DNA from: an uncultured Ulvibacter sp.
GTDB lineage: Bacteria > Bacteroidota > Bacteroidia > Flavobacteriales > Flavobacteriaceae
Direction: 5' to 3'
Length of the DNA: 64,000 nt
Assembly: GCA_913063405.1 (NCBI GenBank)
Contig: CAJXZB010000003.1
Location: 62,001-126,000, forward strand
Made by a program: the position numbers and the translations under genes. Of this stretch, positions 19,001 through 28,364 are shown piece by piece (positions within the stretch are counted from its first letter, which is position 1; each line of letters starts with the position of its first letter). The notes under the pieces were generated by a model that worked only from the letters and a program-made list of their open reading frames with translations, did no database searches and was not told the origin of the DNA.

Positions 19001-21632
19001 GTGGAAAGCTCCTATGGATGGTAATTCTGAAAGCGCAAAAATGCTTGTTTTTTCAGCAAATAAAGAAAAGTACAATGTGGGAGAAGAAGCCATTATTAAC
19101 TTTCCTTCTGGAAGCGCTGGTAGAGCATTAATTAGTGTTGAAAATGGCACCGAAGTACTCTCGACCCAATGGATCGAAACCAAGAAGGGAGAGACAAAGG
19201 CCACTATAAAATTAACTGAAGACATGACGCCAAATGTATATATCAACATCTCTTTGCTTCAACCGCACGAGCAGACAAAAAACGATCTGCCTATACGTTT
19301 ATATGGCGTAATTCCTATTCTAGTGGAAGATCCAGCAACGGTATTGCTTCCGAAGTTAGAAATGCCCGAAGTGCTAAAGCCTGAAGAAAAATTTACAATA
19401 AATGTTTCCGAAGAACAAGGAAGGCCCATGACTTATACCATTGCGATGGTAGATGAAGGATTATTAGACCTCACTAGATTTGCTACACCAAAAATTCATG
19501 AAGCATTCTATACGAGAGAAGCCTTAGGGGTGAGAACCTTTGACATCTACGATTATGTAATAGGCGCCTATTCTGGTAGTGTAAATAATATTTACGCAAT
19601 TGGTGGTGGTGACGAGGCGGCCGGAGCCAAAAACAGAAAAGCGGATCGTTTTAAACCTGTGGTTCAATATTTAGGGCCGTTTGAATTAAGCGAAGGACAG
19701 AAAGCAAGCCATCAAATCACAATGCCAAACTACATAGGGTCTGTTAGAACAATGGTAATTGCAGGTAAAAACCCGGAAAGTGCCTATGGAAAAACAGACA
19801 AAACAACTCCTGTTCGTAAGCCATTGATGGTGTTGGCTTCATTGCCTCGTAAACTATCCCCTGGAGAGAAAGTGACCTTACCCGTAACGGTTTTCGCTAT
19901 GGAAAAGAAGGTGAAGTCAGCAAATGTTTCGGTAAAAGTTGGAGATGGTTTAAAACCAATAAATGGTACATCAAAAAGCATTAATTTTTCTGAACCCGGT
20001 GAACAAATTGTCAATTTTGAATTTGAAGTAATGCCTACTTCCGAAATACAAACAATCGAAGTTTTAGCTTCGGGAAGTGGTGAAAAGGCGAGCTACAAAG
20101 TTGAAATTGATGTTGAAAATCCGAATCCGGTTTCACAAAAAACAACGGGGTATACTCTAGCCGCCAATGGCAATCAAATTATAGATTTTAGCACCTTTGG
20201 TGTTTCGGGGAGCAATGCCGCAACTCTAGAGTTTTCTACCGTTCCTCCTATGAATTTTGGGAAACGAATGGAGTATCTAATTCAGTATCCCCACGGTTGT
20301 ATTGAACAAACTACTTCGGGAGCCTTTCCGCAGTTATTCTTAGCGGATGTATTCGATATCACCTTTGACAAGAAACAAGAAATTGAGGGTAATATAAAAG
20401 GAGCTATACAACACTTAAATAATTTTCAGGGAAGTGATGGAGGTTTAAGTTATTGGCCTGGGGAACGACAAGCAGATGCCTGGGGAACCAATTATGCTGG
20501 GCACTTTATGCTAGAAGCTAAACAAAAAGGCTACGCGCTTCCTATTACATTTATGAGCAATTGGTTGCGTTACCAAAAAGATACGGCGCGCCAATGGCGC
20601 AATAGTGATACACGCTACAATTCTGGCTTAACACAGGCCTATCGTTTGTATACATTAGCCTTGGCTGGGCAACCAGAACTAGCAGCTATGAACCGTCTTC
20701 GAGAATCTAAAAACCTTAGTAATGATGCAAAGTGGCGTTTAGCTGCCGCTTATGCTTTGGCAGGTAAAAAGAAGGTCGCAGAACAACTCGCCCAGATTGC
20801 TAACATCAGTTTTGTGCCGCATCAATATGACTATTACACCTATGGTTCTCCGTTTAGAAATAAGGCTATGGCCTTAGAAACAATGGTGGCAACCGGGGAT
20901 TCTAGACAGCGGGAAATGGCCGTGTCTCTTGCAAAAGAACTATCATCTCAACGTTGGTATAGCACTCAAGAAACCGCTTATGGCTTACTAGCTATGGCAA
21001 AAATGATAAACAAAAATGGTGGAAAGGCCATGGAACTTACCTTTACTCAAAGCGGGAAAAACACAATTGTGAAAACAGATCGCGTAGCTGCCCAAAGAGA
21101 TCTTGAAATTGTAATGGGCGCAAACTCATTGACTGTTTCGAATAAGAAAGGAAACATAGTTTATGTAACACTTGCGCAAAAAGGGAAATTACCTTTGGGA
21201 GATGAATTAGCCGAACGGAAAAACCTCAACATCAAATCACAATATCTAGATGGTGAGGGCAAGACGCTAGATATAAATAAGCTTCGTCAAGGAACCGAAA
21301 TTCTTTCAAAAATTACGGTTACAAATACTTCAAGCGATTGGGTGGGCAATGTTGCTTTGTCCAAAATATTCCCTGGAGGCTGGGAAATAGTCAATACAAG
21401 CTTTACTGAATTGGGAGGAGGTGCAAAAGGAAATACGAGATATACGGATATTAGAGATGATCGTGTCAACTTCTACTTTGATCTGGACCGTAAGGCGTCA
21501 AAAACATTCACAATAAAATTGAATGCCTCCTACTTAGGAACCTATTATTTGCCCGGCACGCAAGTGGAAGCCATGTATGACAACACGTACTATGCGCGTA
21601 ATAAGGGAATCTGGATTACGGTAGAGCAATAA
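16074..21632 (+). CDS. Alpha-2-macroglobulin family lipoprotein
   Basis: A very large (1852-residue) exported protein. A lipoprotein signal is present (ALILLISFSSC). The chosen ATG (MRTMNRL) is the first in-frame ATG giving that signal; the frame is open further upstream. MG domains, including a GVYRPGDSIHLTFVLND segment (the MG2/bait-region context), precede the thioester domain. The thioester motif GCIEQ lies at about residue 1409 (YPHGCIEQTTSG), so this member probably forms the internal thioester that traps proteases. A TPR-like alpha-toroid (ALAGKKKVAEQLAQ) and a C-terminal receptor-like MG domain follow. It is followed 43 bases later by PBP1C, its known partner. An acidic Tyr/Glu-rich stretch near residues 465-500 is distinctive. 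Confidence 0.93.
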   Translation: MRTMNRLIALILLISFSSCDIKKKTSETDNLFKFKEYISYNTNGNISITDPIRVDLAKTLEQFDITQEVPSGYLKIFPNIEGKLSIENGRSLVFLPSSNLKPDTEYSITVKLNKFYEDIGPAFKNYTFSFKTIQPNFKLDLGNLQSYSKQWQYIEGVLEASDVISTEKAKQLLSVSQGAKALNVKWPSEGEDGKYFNFIIDSIQRNVEDSEIKISWDGKAIKAKSKGENSFAIPGQNNFAIIDVKSTAAPRASLAINFSDPLRENQNFTGLVSIESAENLSFEVDENVLHVYPSSQIIGNVRVTLFNGIKNTEGYNLKKEFSEVISFEQLKPEVRLLSKGVILPNASSNPFYFEAVNLSAVDVRVIKIFEDNILQFLQSSNINSSSWYDIKRVGRRVAKKTVQLEGNSTNSKGSWKAHAINLSEFFKADPGALYRIELSFKKEYSNYDCSINLSEADLQGAPYEDDYYYEGNDAIGDIDEEEHEERYWDNELYNWRSNRYNWQQQDNPCHIAYYNNDRVLSTNVLGSDLGLIVKKGSNRSYHFAANNLLSTKPEGDVKIKLYNYQQQLIETVTTDGNGFSIYDSEKTVAFAVAQKSGNYAYAKLEDGNALSLSNFDISGKQLQKGLKGFIYTERGVYRPGDSIHLTFVLNDIANKLPKGHPVKLEVTDARGKVVQRTIANQGIDGFYYFPITTENSAPTGNWHAVISVGGVQFSQSIKVATIKPNRLKIKLAFDDEILDASKPIKGSASGLWLHGSPARNLKIEMDATLRSTTTAFPKFKKYIFNDPVRSFNEVEIPILKNSLSPEGVINFNEKIDLSEKAPGMLRATFLTKIFEGGGDFSIDVFSKNLAPYTHFVGLKSPEAHRYGSYFTDENTVFDIASVDAQGNASGNRELEVKVFKIEWRWWWNRGNDNLSRYEDATIHRPIKEFKVTTNSAGKGDFDLNIPEKEGGRYLIRVIDKKSGHATGRITYFYRNWWKAPMDGNSESAKMLVFSANKEKYNVGEEAIINFPSGSAGRALISVENGTEVLSTQWIETKKGETKATIKLTEDMTPNVYINISLLQPHEQTKNDLPIRLYGVIPILVEDPATVLLPKLEMPEVLKPEEKFTINVSEEQGRPMTYTIAMVDEGLLDLTRFATPKIHEAFYTREALGVRTFDIYDYVIGAYSGSVNNIYAIGGGDEAAGAKNRKADRFKPVVQYLGPFELSEGQKASHQITMPNYIGSVRTMVIAGKNPESAYGKTDKTTPVRKPLMVLASLPRKLSPGEKVTLPVTVFAMEKKVKSANVSVKVGDGLKPINGTSKSINFSEPGEQIVNFEFEVMPTSEIQTIEVLASGSGEKASYKVEIDVENPNPVSQKTTGYTLAANGNQIIDFSTFGVSGSNAATLEFSTVPPMNFGKRMEYLIQYPHGCIEQTTSGAFPQLFLADVFDITFDKKQEIEGNIKGAIQHLNNFQGSDGGLSYWPGERQADAWGTNYAGHFMLEAKQKGYALPITFMSNWLRYQKDTARQWRNSDTRYNSGLTQAYRLYTLALAGQPELAAMNRLRESKNLSNDAKWRLAAAYALAGKKKVAEQLAQIANISFVPHQYDYYTYGSPFRNKAMALETMVATGDSRQREMAVSLAKELSSQRWYSTQETAYGLLAMAKMINKNGGKAMELTFTQSGKNTIVKTDRVAAQRDLEIVMGANSLTVSNKKGNIVYVTLAQKGKLPLGDELAERKNLNIKSQYLDGEGKTLDINKLRQGTEILSKITVTNTSSDWVGNVALSKIFPGGWEIVNTSFTELGGGAKGNTRYTDIRDDRVNFYFDLDRKASKTFTIKLNASYLGTYYLPGTQVEAMYDNTYYARNKGIWITVEQ

Positions 21633-21675
21633 AAACAACTCCAACCCTTTGAAGGGGATGTAACCAACGGCATAA

Positions 21676-24036
21676 ATGAAAAAGATAATCAAAATAGTTC
21701 TAAAAAAGCACAAAATCAAACTCGCTATTGGTTTTACTGCTTTTGTATTCTGGTTGTTTTGTTTGCCTTCTGTGTTGTTTGATGTTCCAACAGCAACCGT
21801 CGCGGAGAGCAGAGAAGGGATCATGTTAGGAGCTAGAATAGCAGATGATGGCCAGTGGCGATTTCCAAAAATGGATTCAATTCCTTATCGTTTTGAACAG
21901 TCCATTTTACTTTTTGAGGACGAGCATTTTTATTATCACCCTGGATTCAATCCAGTTTCTATGAGCAAGGCCTTATGGCAAAATATAACAACAGATAAGC
22001 GTCGCGGGGGGAGTACCCTTACTCAACAGGTGATTAGGTTATCAAGAAAAAACAAGGAGCGTAGCTATTTCGAAAAGCTCATTGAGGTAATCAAGGCTAC
22101 TAGACTCGAAGTGGGTTATTCTAAAAAAGAGATTCTAAACTTATATGCTTCTTACGCACCCTTTGGAGGAAACGTAGTAGGTCTTGAAACTGCTTCTTGG
22201 CGATACTTTGGAATTCCATCACAAGAGCTAAGTTGGGGGCAGTCTGCTGCGTTGGCGGTATTGCCAAATGCTCCGTCCTTAATATTTCCAGGGAAAAACG
22301 AACCTATCTTACTTGCGAAACGAGACAAACTCCTTTTAAAACTGTTTCAAAAAGAAGTTATAGATCAAACAACTTATGAGCTGGCCTTAGATGAAAAACT
22401 TCCCGGAAAGCCCTTTCCATTGCCAGAAATCGCACCGCATTTAACCGAAAAAGTAAGAAGCAATCATCGCGGCAAAAGAATTCAAACCACGGTAGAATAT
22501 GCACTTCAGAAAAAAATAAATCGAATCACAAAAGAGCACTATTATGCATTGAGTCAGAATCAAATTAACAATCTAGCCGTTCTCGTTCTGGACGTTGAAA
22601 CTAGAGAGGTTCTAGCATATATTGGCAATGCTCCTACCTCTCGCGAAAACAATAACTATGTCGATATTATTGGTAAACCTCGAAGCACAGGCAGTGTTTT
22701 AAAACCGTTTTTATATTCGGCTATGTTGGACAGTGGGGAATTGCTTCCAAACACCTTGGTGGCAGACATTCCAACGGTTATAAACGGTTATAGCCCCGAG
22801 AATTTTGACAAAAAATTCAACGGCGCCGTACCCGTCAGCCAGGCTTTAGCCCGCTCTTTAAATATCCCAGCCGTGCGAATGTTAAGAGCTCACGGCCTAG
22901 AGCGATTTTACAATAAACTTCATCTCATGAACTTCACTGATATAAAACATCCAGCCGATTACTATGGCCTCACGCTTATTCTTGGTGGTGCAGAAAGTTC
23001 GCTTTGGGATATCACCAAGGCCTACGCGGGAATGGCATCGACTCTAAATTATTTTAATAGCTCATCTAGCGAATACCGAAGCTCCGAATTTATCGACCCT
23101 ATTTTTATCAGGGATGAAAAAGCCAGCTTCGGAAAAGTAGAGGGCAATTCGAAAGTCATCAATGCTGGAGCGATTTACAGTACTTTAAACTCACTTCAAC
23201 AAGTGAACCGTCCAGCAGGACAAGAAAATTGGGGGTTCTTTAGCAGTTCGCAACCTCTCGCTTGGAAGACAGGAACTAGTTTTGGCTTTAAAGACGCCTG
23301 GGCCGTTGGAGTTACTTCCAAATATGCCATTGGGGTTTGGGTTGGGAACGCCGATGGAGAAGGACGCCCTGGACTTACCGGTGTACAAGCAGCCGCTCCA
23401 ATTCTGTTCGATGTTTTAGATGTTCTGCCAAAATCTAATTGGTTTGCCACGCCCTATGATGAATTAGTTGAGGCCGAGGTTTGTCAAAAAAGTGGACATT
23501 TAGCTGGTATATTTTGTGATGCAATCGCCTCAGAGTTTATTCCGAAGAATGGCATAAAGACTCAAGCCTGTCCTTATCATCAAAAAGTATTTTTAAATGC
23601 TTCTGAAAGTATGCAAGTTAATTCTTCTTGTTATCCCTTAGCCAATATGAAACAAAGAAGCTGGTTTACCCTTCCTCCAATCCAAGAGTATTATTATGCG
23701 CGTTTGCACCCGGAATATAAATCACTCCCTAAATTCGCTCCAGATTGTTTGCAGGACGGTGAGCGCACCATGGAATTTATTTTTCCGAAGAAAAATGAAA
23801 TCGTCTTGCTTGCCAAAAATTTTGGTGAAAATCTCAACGAGGTTATTTTTAAAATTGCACATCGTTCCCCCGAAACTATCGTTTATTGGTACATCGATGA
23901 AAAATTTATAGGCAGTACTGAAACCTTTCACGAAATAGCCTTAGCCCCTAAGCCTGGTTCATATGTGCTAACGGCTACAGATCAAGAAGGTAACGAGTTA
24001 AAGCAATTGGTAGAGATAAGTACTGCTTCTCTTTAA
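21676..24036 (+). CDS. pbpC: Penicillin-binding protein 1C
   Basis: A 786-residue bifunctional peptidoglycan synthase. An N-terminal transmembrane helix (about 15-35) is followed by the glycosyltransferase domain (EDEHFYYHPGFNP with the catalytic Glu, RRGGSTLTQQV), then the transpeptidase domain with the nucleophile Ser in STGSVLKPF (about 337-345; SVLK), and KTGTSFGFKDAW (about 531). The C-terminal BiPBP_C domain after about residue 690 is diagnostic for PBP1C. It is paired with the macroglobulin as in YfhM-PbpC of Enterobacteria, where the pair is thought to repair breached walls and trap proteases. Confidence 0.95.
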   Translation: MKKIIKIVLKKHKIKLAIGFTAFVFWLFCLPSVLFDVPTATVAESREGIMLGARIADDGQWRFPKMDSIPYRFEQSILLFEDEHFYYHPGFNPVSMSKALWQNITTDKRRGGSTLTQQVIRLSRKNKERSYFEKLIEVIKATRLEVGYSKKEILNLYASYAPFGGNVVGLETASWRYFGIPSQELSWGQSAALAVLPNAPSLIFPGKNEPILLAKRDKLLLKLFQKEVIDQTTYELALDEKLPGKPFPLPEIAPHLTEKVRSNHRGKRIQTTVEYALQKKINRITKEHYYALSQNQINNLAVLVLDVETREVLAYIGNAPTSRENNNYVDIIGKPRSTGSVLKPFLYSAMLDSGELLPNTLVADIPTVINGYSPENFDKKFNGAVPVSQALARSLNIPAVRMLRAHGLERFYNKLHLMNFTDIKHPADYYGLTLILGGAESSLWDITKAYAGMASTLNYFNSSSSEYRSSEFIDPIFIRDEKASFGKVEGNSKVINAGAIYSTLNSLQQVNRPAGQENWGFFSSSQPLAWKTGTSFGFKDAWAVGVTSKYAIGVWVGNADGEGRPGLTGVQAAAPILFDVLDVLPKSNWFATPYDELVEAEVCQKSGHLAGIFCDAIASEFIPKNGIKTQACPYHQKVFLNASESMQVNSSCYPLANMKQRSWFTLPPIQEYYYARLHPEYKSLPKFAPDCLQDGERTMEFIFPKKNEIVLLAKNFGENLNEVIFKIAHRSPETIVYWYIDEKFIGSTETFHEIALAPKPGSYVLTATDQEGNELKQLVEISTASL

Positions 24037-24053
24037 TTTGTTATTTTAGAACA

Positions 24054-24755
24054 ATGAAAATAGAAATTTGCGCCAATGGTTTTGAAAGTGCTAAAGCGGC
24101 CCAAGATGGCGGTGCAGGTCGCATTGAACTATGCACAGAACTTTCAGTAGGTGGTTTGACTCCAAGAAAAGAAATAATTAAAAAGGTCTTGGAAGAGCTT
24201 GATATTTCCACTCATGTTTTAATCAGACCCAGAAGCGGTGATTTTGTCTATTCCCAAAAAGAGCTAACTCAAATGTTGGATAGCATTGCTTTCTGTAAAA
24301 AGATAGGCTGTCAAGGGATTGTAAGCGGTGCTTTAACCGCAAACAATGATCTGAATATTGAAATAATAAGGAAACTGATGGTCGCTTCGGAAGGAATGGA
24401 GTTTACTTTTCATCGGGCTTTTGATATTTGTAAGGAGCCACTGCAGGCTTTTGAAAATTTAAAACAGCTCGGAATTACTAGGTTGCTCAGTTCGGGACAA
24501 CAAGCCAAGGCAATTGATGGGATTATATTATTAAAGAAACTGAAAGCTCTTTCAGAAGCTAAAATTCAAATCATGCCTGGAAGTGGTATTACCAAAGAAA
24601 ACGCAATCAACTTTAAGAATGCTAACTTCGAAGCAATTCACTTTTCAGGCATAAAGAAAAAAAACAATGCTGAGATCAAAATATTTTTCGATACTGGTAT
24701 TGAAGGAGTTTCCAGCATTGATCTTATTCGAGAAACAATTAACTCATTAGCGTAA
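24054..24755 (+). CDS. cutC: CutC family protein (copper homeostasis)
   Basis: A 233-residue TIM-barrel protein. Conserved CutC segments are EICANGFESAKAAQDGGAGRIELC at the N-terminus, GLTPRKEII, VLIRPRSGDFVYS, GALTAN, FHRAFDIC, RLLSSGQ, IMPGSGI, and FHFSG-like IHFSG. CutC was first linked to copper tolerance, but its biochemical role is still uncertain. It begins 17 bases after pbpC, so it probably shares that transcript. Its end overlaps the end of a convergent pseudogene by 9 bases. Confidence 0.93.
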   Translation: MKIEICANGFESAKAAQDGGAGRIELCTELSVGGLTPRKEIIKKVLEELDISTHVLIRPRSGDFVYSQKELTQMLDSIAFCKKIGCQGIVSGALTANNDLNIEIIRKLMVASEGMEFTFHRAFDICKEPLQAFENLKQLGITRLLSSGQQAKAIDGIILLKKLKALSEAKIQIMPGSGITKENAINFKNANFEAIHFSGIKKKNNAEIKIFFDTGIEGVSSIDLIRETINSLA

Positions 24756-25251
24756 TGGAAATCCTTTTCCCGCCCACCAAGGACGTATTTCAATGGTTAA
24801 TCGCCCCGCCTTTACCATGGGGTCCATATTCGCCAAACTATCTGCCATTTTCAAGGTAGGCACATTGTAAATCGTAATTCCGAGAACACCATCATCGTCT
24901 CCAAAAGGCCCTGATATATCCGCATAACCTTCCTTATACATCCTACCTAGGTGTTCCATATGTAAAGCTTGAAGGACTATCCCTCTCTTCTTTGGATTGA
25001 GATCTATTAGGCCCTCTTTTTAAAAATGCCATAAAATACTCTTGCATAATGGTAGTATCTCCAGTTTCATCATCTACATAATCGAAAATCTGAAAACCCG
25101 CTTCATTAAGCGCTGCTATTTGATGAGCTATCGATTTCTCTTTTTCAAAAACAAGATCATCTTCAATGGCAACAGGAGAGGTTTCAGGTTTCTGGTTACA
25201 GGACAACAATATTCCAACCGTGATTAATGCAAATAGATATACGTTCTTCAT
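24747..25251 (-). pseudogene. Frameshifted YciI-like lipoprotein
   Basis: The 5' part encodes a lipoprotein signal (ILLSC) and the start of a YciI-like domain (YFMAFLKRGPNRSQSKEE), then runs out of frame. The 3' part continues the domain in another frame (LQALHMEHLGRMYKEGYADISGPF, then IEIRPWW). The switch needs a single-base change between about 24968 and 24990. YciI proteins are small dimeric alpha/beta-barrel proteins of unclear function. The gene overlaps the CYTH gene by 4 bases (ATGA), so it was the last gene of that operon. Confidence 0.82.
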
Positions 25252-25721
25252 TTATCCCAGGTATTAAAAGGATTTTTGCTTAGTTGTGAATTATAATATT
25301 TTACCTTGCCTGTAACTTCTTCTCCAAGCCAGGCTGGTTTTTCAAAGTCTTCATTTTCTGAAGTTAGTTCCACCTCAGCAATTATTAATCCTTCATTTTT
25401 TCCGAAGAATTCATCAACTTCAAAAATATGATTTCTCTCTTTTATCTCATATCGAATTTTATCAACTACACCCTCTTCGCATAGCTCGAGTAACATAGCT
25501 GCCTCATCTAAACCAATCTCCTTTTCCCATTCTGTGCGAATCGTACCCGCTTCATTCGACTTCCCCTTCACCGTAATAAATCCCTTATCACCCTTAATAC
25601 GAACGCGTACCGTGCGCTCGGGATGTGTATTCAAAAACCCTTGAACAATACGAGAACTCTTGAAGGCACTAGCCTTAAAGGCTCTGGACGTCACGAGGAA
25701 TTTACGTTCTATTTCAAACAT
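25248..25721 (-). CDS. CYTH-domain protein (triphosphate-tunnel family)
   Basis: A 157-residue CYTH protein. The N-terminal signature EIERKFLV is present, followed by alternating charged residues that line the triphosphate tunnel (RTVRVRIKGDKGFITVKGK, EWEKEI, KIRYEI, FEVDEF, IIAEVEL). Members are inorganic triphosphatases, thiamine-triphosphatases or class IV adenylate cyclases; short bacterial forms like this are usually triphosphatases. ATG giving MFEIERK is chosen over a TTG two codons upstream. It overlaps the upstream NAD(P)-binding gene by 8 bases and the downstream YciI gene by 4. Confidence 0.9.
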   Translation of the reverse strand: MFEIERKFLVTSRAFKASAFKSSRIVQGFLNTHPERTVRVRIKGDKGFITVKGKSNEAGTIRTEWEKEIGLDEAAMLLELCEEGVVDKIRYEIKERNHIFEVDEFFGKNEGLIIAEVELTSENEDFEKPAWLGEEVTGKVKYYNSQLSKNPFNTWDK

Positions 25722-26364
25722 CTGCAATTTCCTTTATTTTTTCTGAAGTAATTATGGTCTCCAAATATCCTTTATCGGCCAAACGGAACATCGCTAATGC
25801 AATAGCCTCTGGTTGAATTATTTTGTATTGTTTCGGAACCAAAAAATCAAATACGCTCATTCCAATTTTCGCAATTCGCTCACCGAGTCTATTTTCCTTT
25901 CTGGCGCCTCCAATTAATGATGGTTGCACAATATAGCAGTTTTTAATTCCTTCCCGAAATACATCACGCTGCATTTCCCCCTTGGTTTTATTATAAAAAA
26001 CATTGCTATTGACATTTGCTCTCATAGCCGAGATTACAACAATAGTATCAATTTCATTGTGCTTACAGAGCTTAGCCGCCGTTACTGGAACACCATAGTC
26101 AATTTTTCGGTACAGCTCCTTATCTGGTGTCTTGGCATTAGTCGTTCCAATACAGCAGAAAAGCACGTCGGCCATAAAATCCGGCTTATACGTTTCCAAT
26201 TGAAGCATATCTATCAAACGCTCCTCAATCTTAGGCCCGACTTTCTCAACAGAAGTTCTCCCAAAAATTTTAATTTTTGAATAGGTGGGATCATCAATTA
26301 ATAAATTAAGAAGGATGCCTCCCGTTAAGCCTGTAGCACCCAAAATAATTGCTGTTTTGGCCAT
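25714..26364 (-). CDS. NAD(P)-binding Rossmann protein, HTATIP2-like
   Basis: A 216-residue atypical SDR-fold protein. The glycine-rich motif GATGLTGG is at residues 9-16. VLFCCIGTTNAKTPDKELYRKIDY and the later YNKTKGEMQRDV are characteristic of the oxidoreductase group that includes eukaryotic HTATIP2/TIP30. A YxxxK-like arrangement (YNKTKGE) is kept. The reaction is unknown. It starts a three-gene run with the CYTH and YciI genes and is divergent from dinB. Confidence 0.85.
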   Translation of the reverse strand: MAKTAIILGATGLTGGILLNLLIDDPTYSKIKIFGRTSVEKVGPKIEERLIDMLQLETYKPDFMADVLFCCIGTTNAKTPDKELYRKIDYGVPVTAAKLCKHNEIDTIVVISAMRANVNSNVFYNKTKGEMQRDVFREGIKNCYIVQPSLIGGARKENRLGERIAKIGMSVFDFLVPKQYKIIQPEAIALAMFRLADKGYLETIITSEKIKEIADV

Positions 26365-26416
26365 TTAATCTTCGAATACACAAATAAGTCTCACTAAGAT
26401 ATCATAATTTTATGGG

Positions 26417-27520
26417 ATGGAGATGCCATTGCCTTTACGAAAGATCATCCACGTGGATATGGACGCGTTTTATGCTTCTGTGGAGCAACTGGATCATCCA
26501 GAATTAAGGGGTAAACCCGTTGCCGTAGGTGGAAATGAAACACGCGGTGTGGTAAGCGCTGCAAGCTACGAAGCGAGAAAATTTGGCGTACGATCAGCAA
26601 TGAGCGGTGTTGCCGCCAAAAGAAATTGCCCCGAACTTATTTTTGTAAAACCTAATTATGAACGCTACAAAGAAGTTTCCGCGGTTATCAGGAAAATATT
26701 CCGCGAATACACCGATTTGGTAGAACCCCTGTCTTTGGATGAGGCTTACCTTGATGTAACTCAAAATAAAAAAGGAAATCCTAGTGCCACCTTGATCGCA
26801 AAAGAGATTCGACAAAAAATAAAAAAAGTCACTGGTTTAAATGCCTCTGCAGGAATTTCTATAAATAAGTTCATTGCCAAAGTAGCAAGCGATGTCAATA
26901 AGCCCAATGGACAAAAAACAATCCCCCCAGAAGAGGTAATTCTTTTTTTGGAAGATCTGGATGTAAAAAAGTTCTTTGGTGTTGGAAAAGTGACTAAGGA
27001 GAAAATGTATCGCCTTGGAATTTATACTGGAAAGGATCTAAAAACAAAGAAAGAAGATTATTTAATGGAGCATTTTGGAAAAAGTGGGGCTTATTATTAT
27101 GAGGTAGTACGGGGAATTCATTTAAGCACCGTAAAGCCCTCGCGTAAACAAAAATCGTTAGCCGCTGAACGTACTTTCGACCAGAATATCGCCAGTGAAA
27201 TTTATATGCTGGAAAGGCTCGATGAAATTGCCAAAGAAGTAGAAAAACGTATGCTTAAAAGTAAATTAGCAGGAAAAACTATTACCCTTAAAATTAAATA
27301 TAGCGATTTTACGTTACAAACAAGAAGCAAGACGCTACCCTTATACATATCCTCAAGTGATCTAATTATGGAAACTGTTAAAGAACTGTTATTTCAGGAG
27401 AAAATGAAAGATTCGGTACGTTTGTTGGGAATATCCCTATCAAACCTCAACAACGAAGGCAAGAAAAAACCTGTAATAGTCAAAGAAAGTATAGACGTTC
27501 AACTTAAACTCGATTTCTAA
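26417..27520 (+). CDS. dinB: DNA polymerase IV
   Basis: A 367-residue Y-family translesion polymerase. Catalytic motifs are HVDMDAFYASVEQ (metal-binding Asp, near the N-terminus), the steric-gate region that follows, SLDEAYLDVT (catalytic Asp and Glu), and the nucleotide-binding YEARKFGVRSAMS. The thumb HhH (FFGVGKVTKEKMYRLGI) and little-finger domain follow. The C-terminus ends QLKLDF, resembling a beta-clamp binding motif. Length is normal. It acts in error-prone bypass of DNA lesions. Confidence 0.96.
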   Translation: MEMPLPLRKIIHVDMDAFYASVEQLDHPELRGKPVAVGGNETRGVVSAASYEARKFGVRSAMSGVAAKRNCPELIFVKPNYERYKEVSAVIRKIFREYTDLVEPLSLDEAYLDVTQNKKGNPSATLIAKEIRQKIKKVTGLNASAGISINKFIAKVASDVNKPNGQKTIPPEEVILFLEDLDVKKFFGVGKVTKEKMYRLGIYTGKDLKTKKEDYLMEHFGKSGAYYYEVVRGIHLSTVKPSRKQKSLAAERTFDQNIASEIYMLERLDEIAKEVEKRMLKSKLAGKTITLKIKYSDFTLQTRSKTLPLYISSSDLIMETVKELLFQEKMKDSVRLLGISLSNLNNEGKKKPVIVKESIDVQLKLDF

Positions 27521-27569
27521 CGTATGTAAAAAACTACTTGTATTAATTAGTAACTAAAACCCAATAATT

Positions 27570-28340
27570 ATGAAAAAAGTAGTTTTAATCACAATCGCAG
27601 CTTCCATCCTTTTTGTTTCTTGCAAAAACGAATCCACAACAAACACTTCTGACGTTGAAACGGTCAAAGACCTTGCTCTAACAGATACTCCTATCGAAGA
27701 AATAACGCCACAATATTTATACATCACGGCCCATAGTGGCCTCAGCCTAAGAGAGTTTAACAATTTAAACAGCGAGAGACTTGCAAAAATGCCATATGGA
27801 ACAAAGGTTAAAGTCTTGACATCTGAAAAAAATCTAACTATGAACGTGGGTGGAATTAAAGGAGGTATGAATGAAGTTGCGTTTAATCATAAAAAAGGAT
27901 TCGCCTTTAATGGATACCTATCTAAGTTTTTTCCTCCAGAGAAAGACAGCAAAGCCAAGGGCTATGCAGAAGAATTAAAAGAACTGTTCCCAGCTGTGAA
28001 ATTTACTGAAAGCACTGGAGGTACGGCTAGTAAACCAACAAATACCGAAACGCTAATCCTTCCCACGACGCAATGGCACGACGCATTTTTTGTAGCACAG
28101 CAACTTTTTGATTTTCCAAAGGATTTTGATTTTCCGAACCCTAAAGGAAAAGACACACAAGTTTATAAAGACAAAAAGCCCGTAAAAAACACTTGGATAA
28201 GTGAATTACGAGTGAGTCGAAAAGACAACATTTTGGAGAAGATCGAGTATGTATATACTTCTAAAGGTTTTGGATATAACGTAATTCTTACACAAGAGGG
28301 GGAGACGATGAAAATTGAAAAGACAGAGAAGGTAGAGTAG
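27570..28340 (+). CDS. SH3-like domain lipoprotein
   Basis: A 256-residue lipoprotein (lipobox LFVSC, Cys18). Residues about 45-120 resemble a bacterial SH3 domain: LYITAHSGLSLREFNNLNSERLAKMPYGTKVKVL, then a GFAFNGYLSKFF ending. Bacterial SH3 domains often bind peptidoglycan. The C-terminal 130 residues are not recognised. A clear terminator follows. It lies 49 bases after dinB but is probably its own gene. Confidence 0.75.
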   Translation: MKKVVLITIAASILFVSCKNESTTNTSDVETVKDLALTDTPIEEITPQYLYITAHSGLSLREFNNLNSERLAKMPYGTKVKVLTSEKNLTMNVGGIKGGMNEVAFNHKKGFAFNGYLSKFFPPEKDSKAKGYAEELKELFPAVKFTESTGGTASKPTNTETLILPTTQWHDAFFVAQQLFDFPKDFDFPNPKGKDTQVYKDKKPVKNTWISELRVSRKDNILEKIEYVYTSKGFGYNVILTQEGETMKIEKTEKVE

Positions 28341-28364
28341 CCCTTTCCTAATATTAGAGAATAC

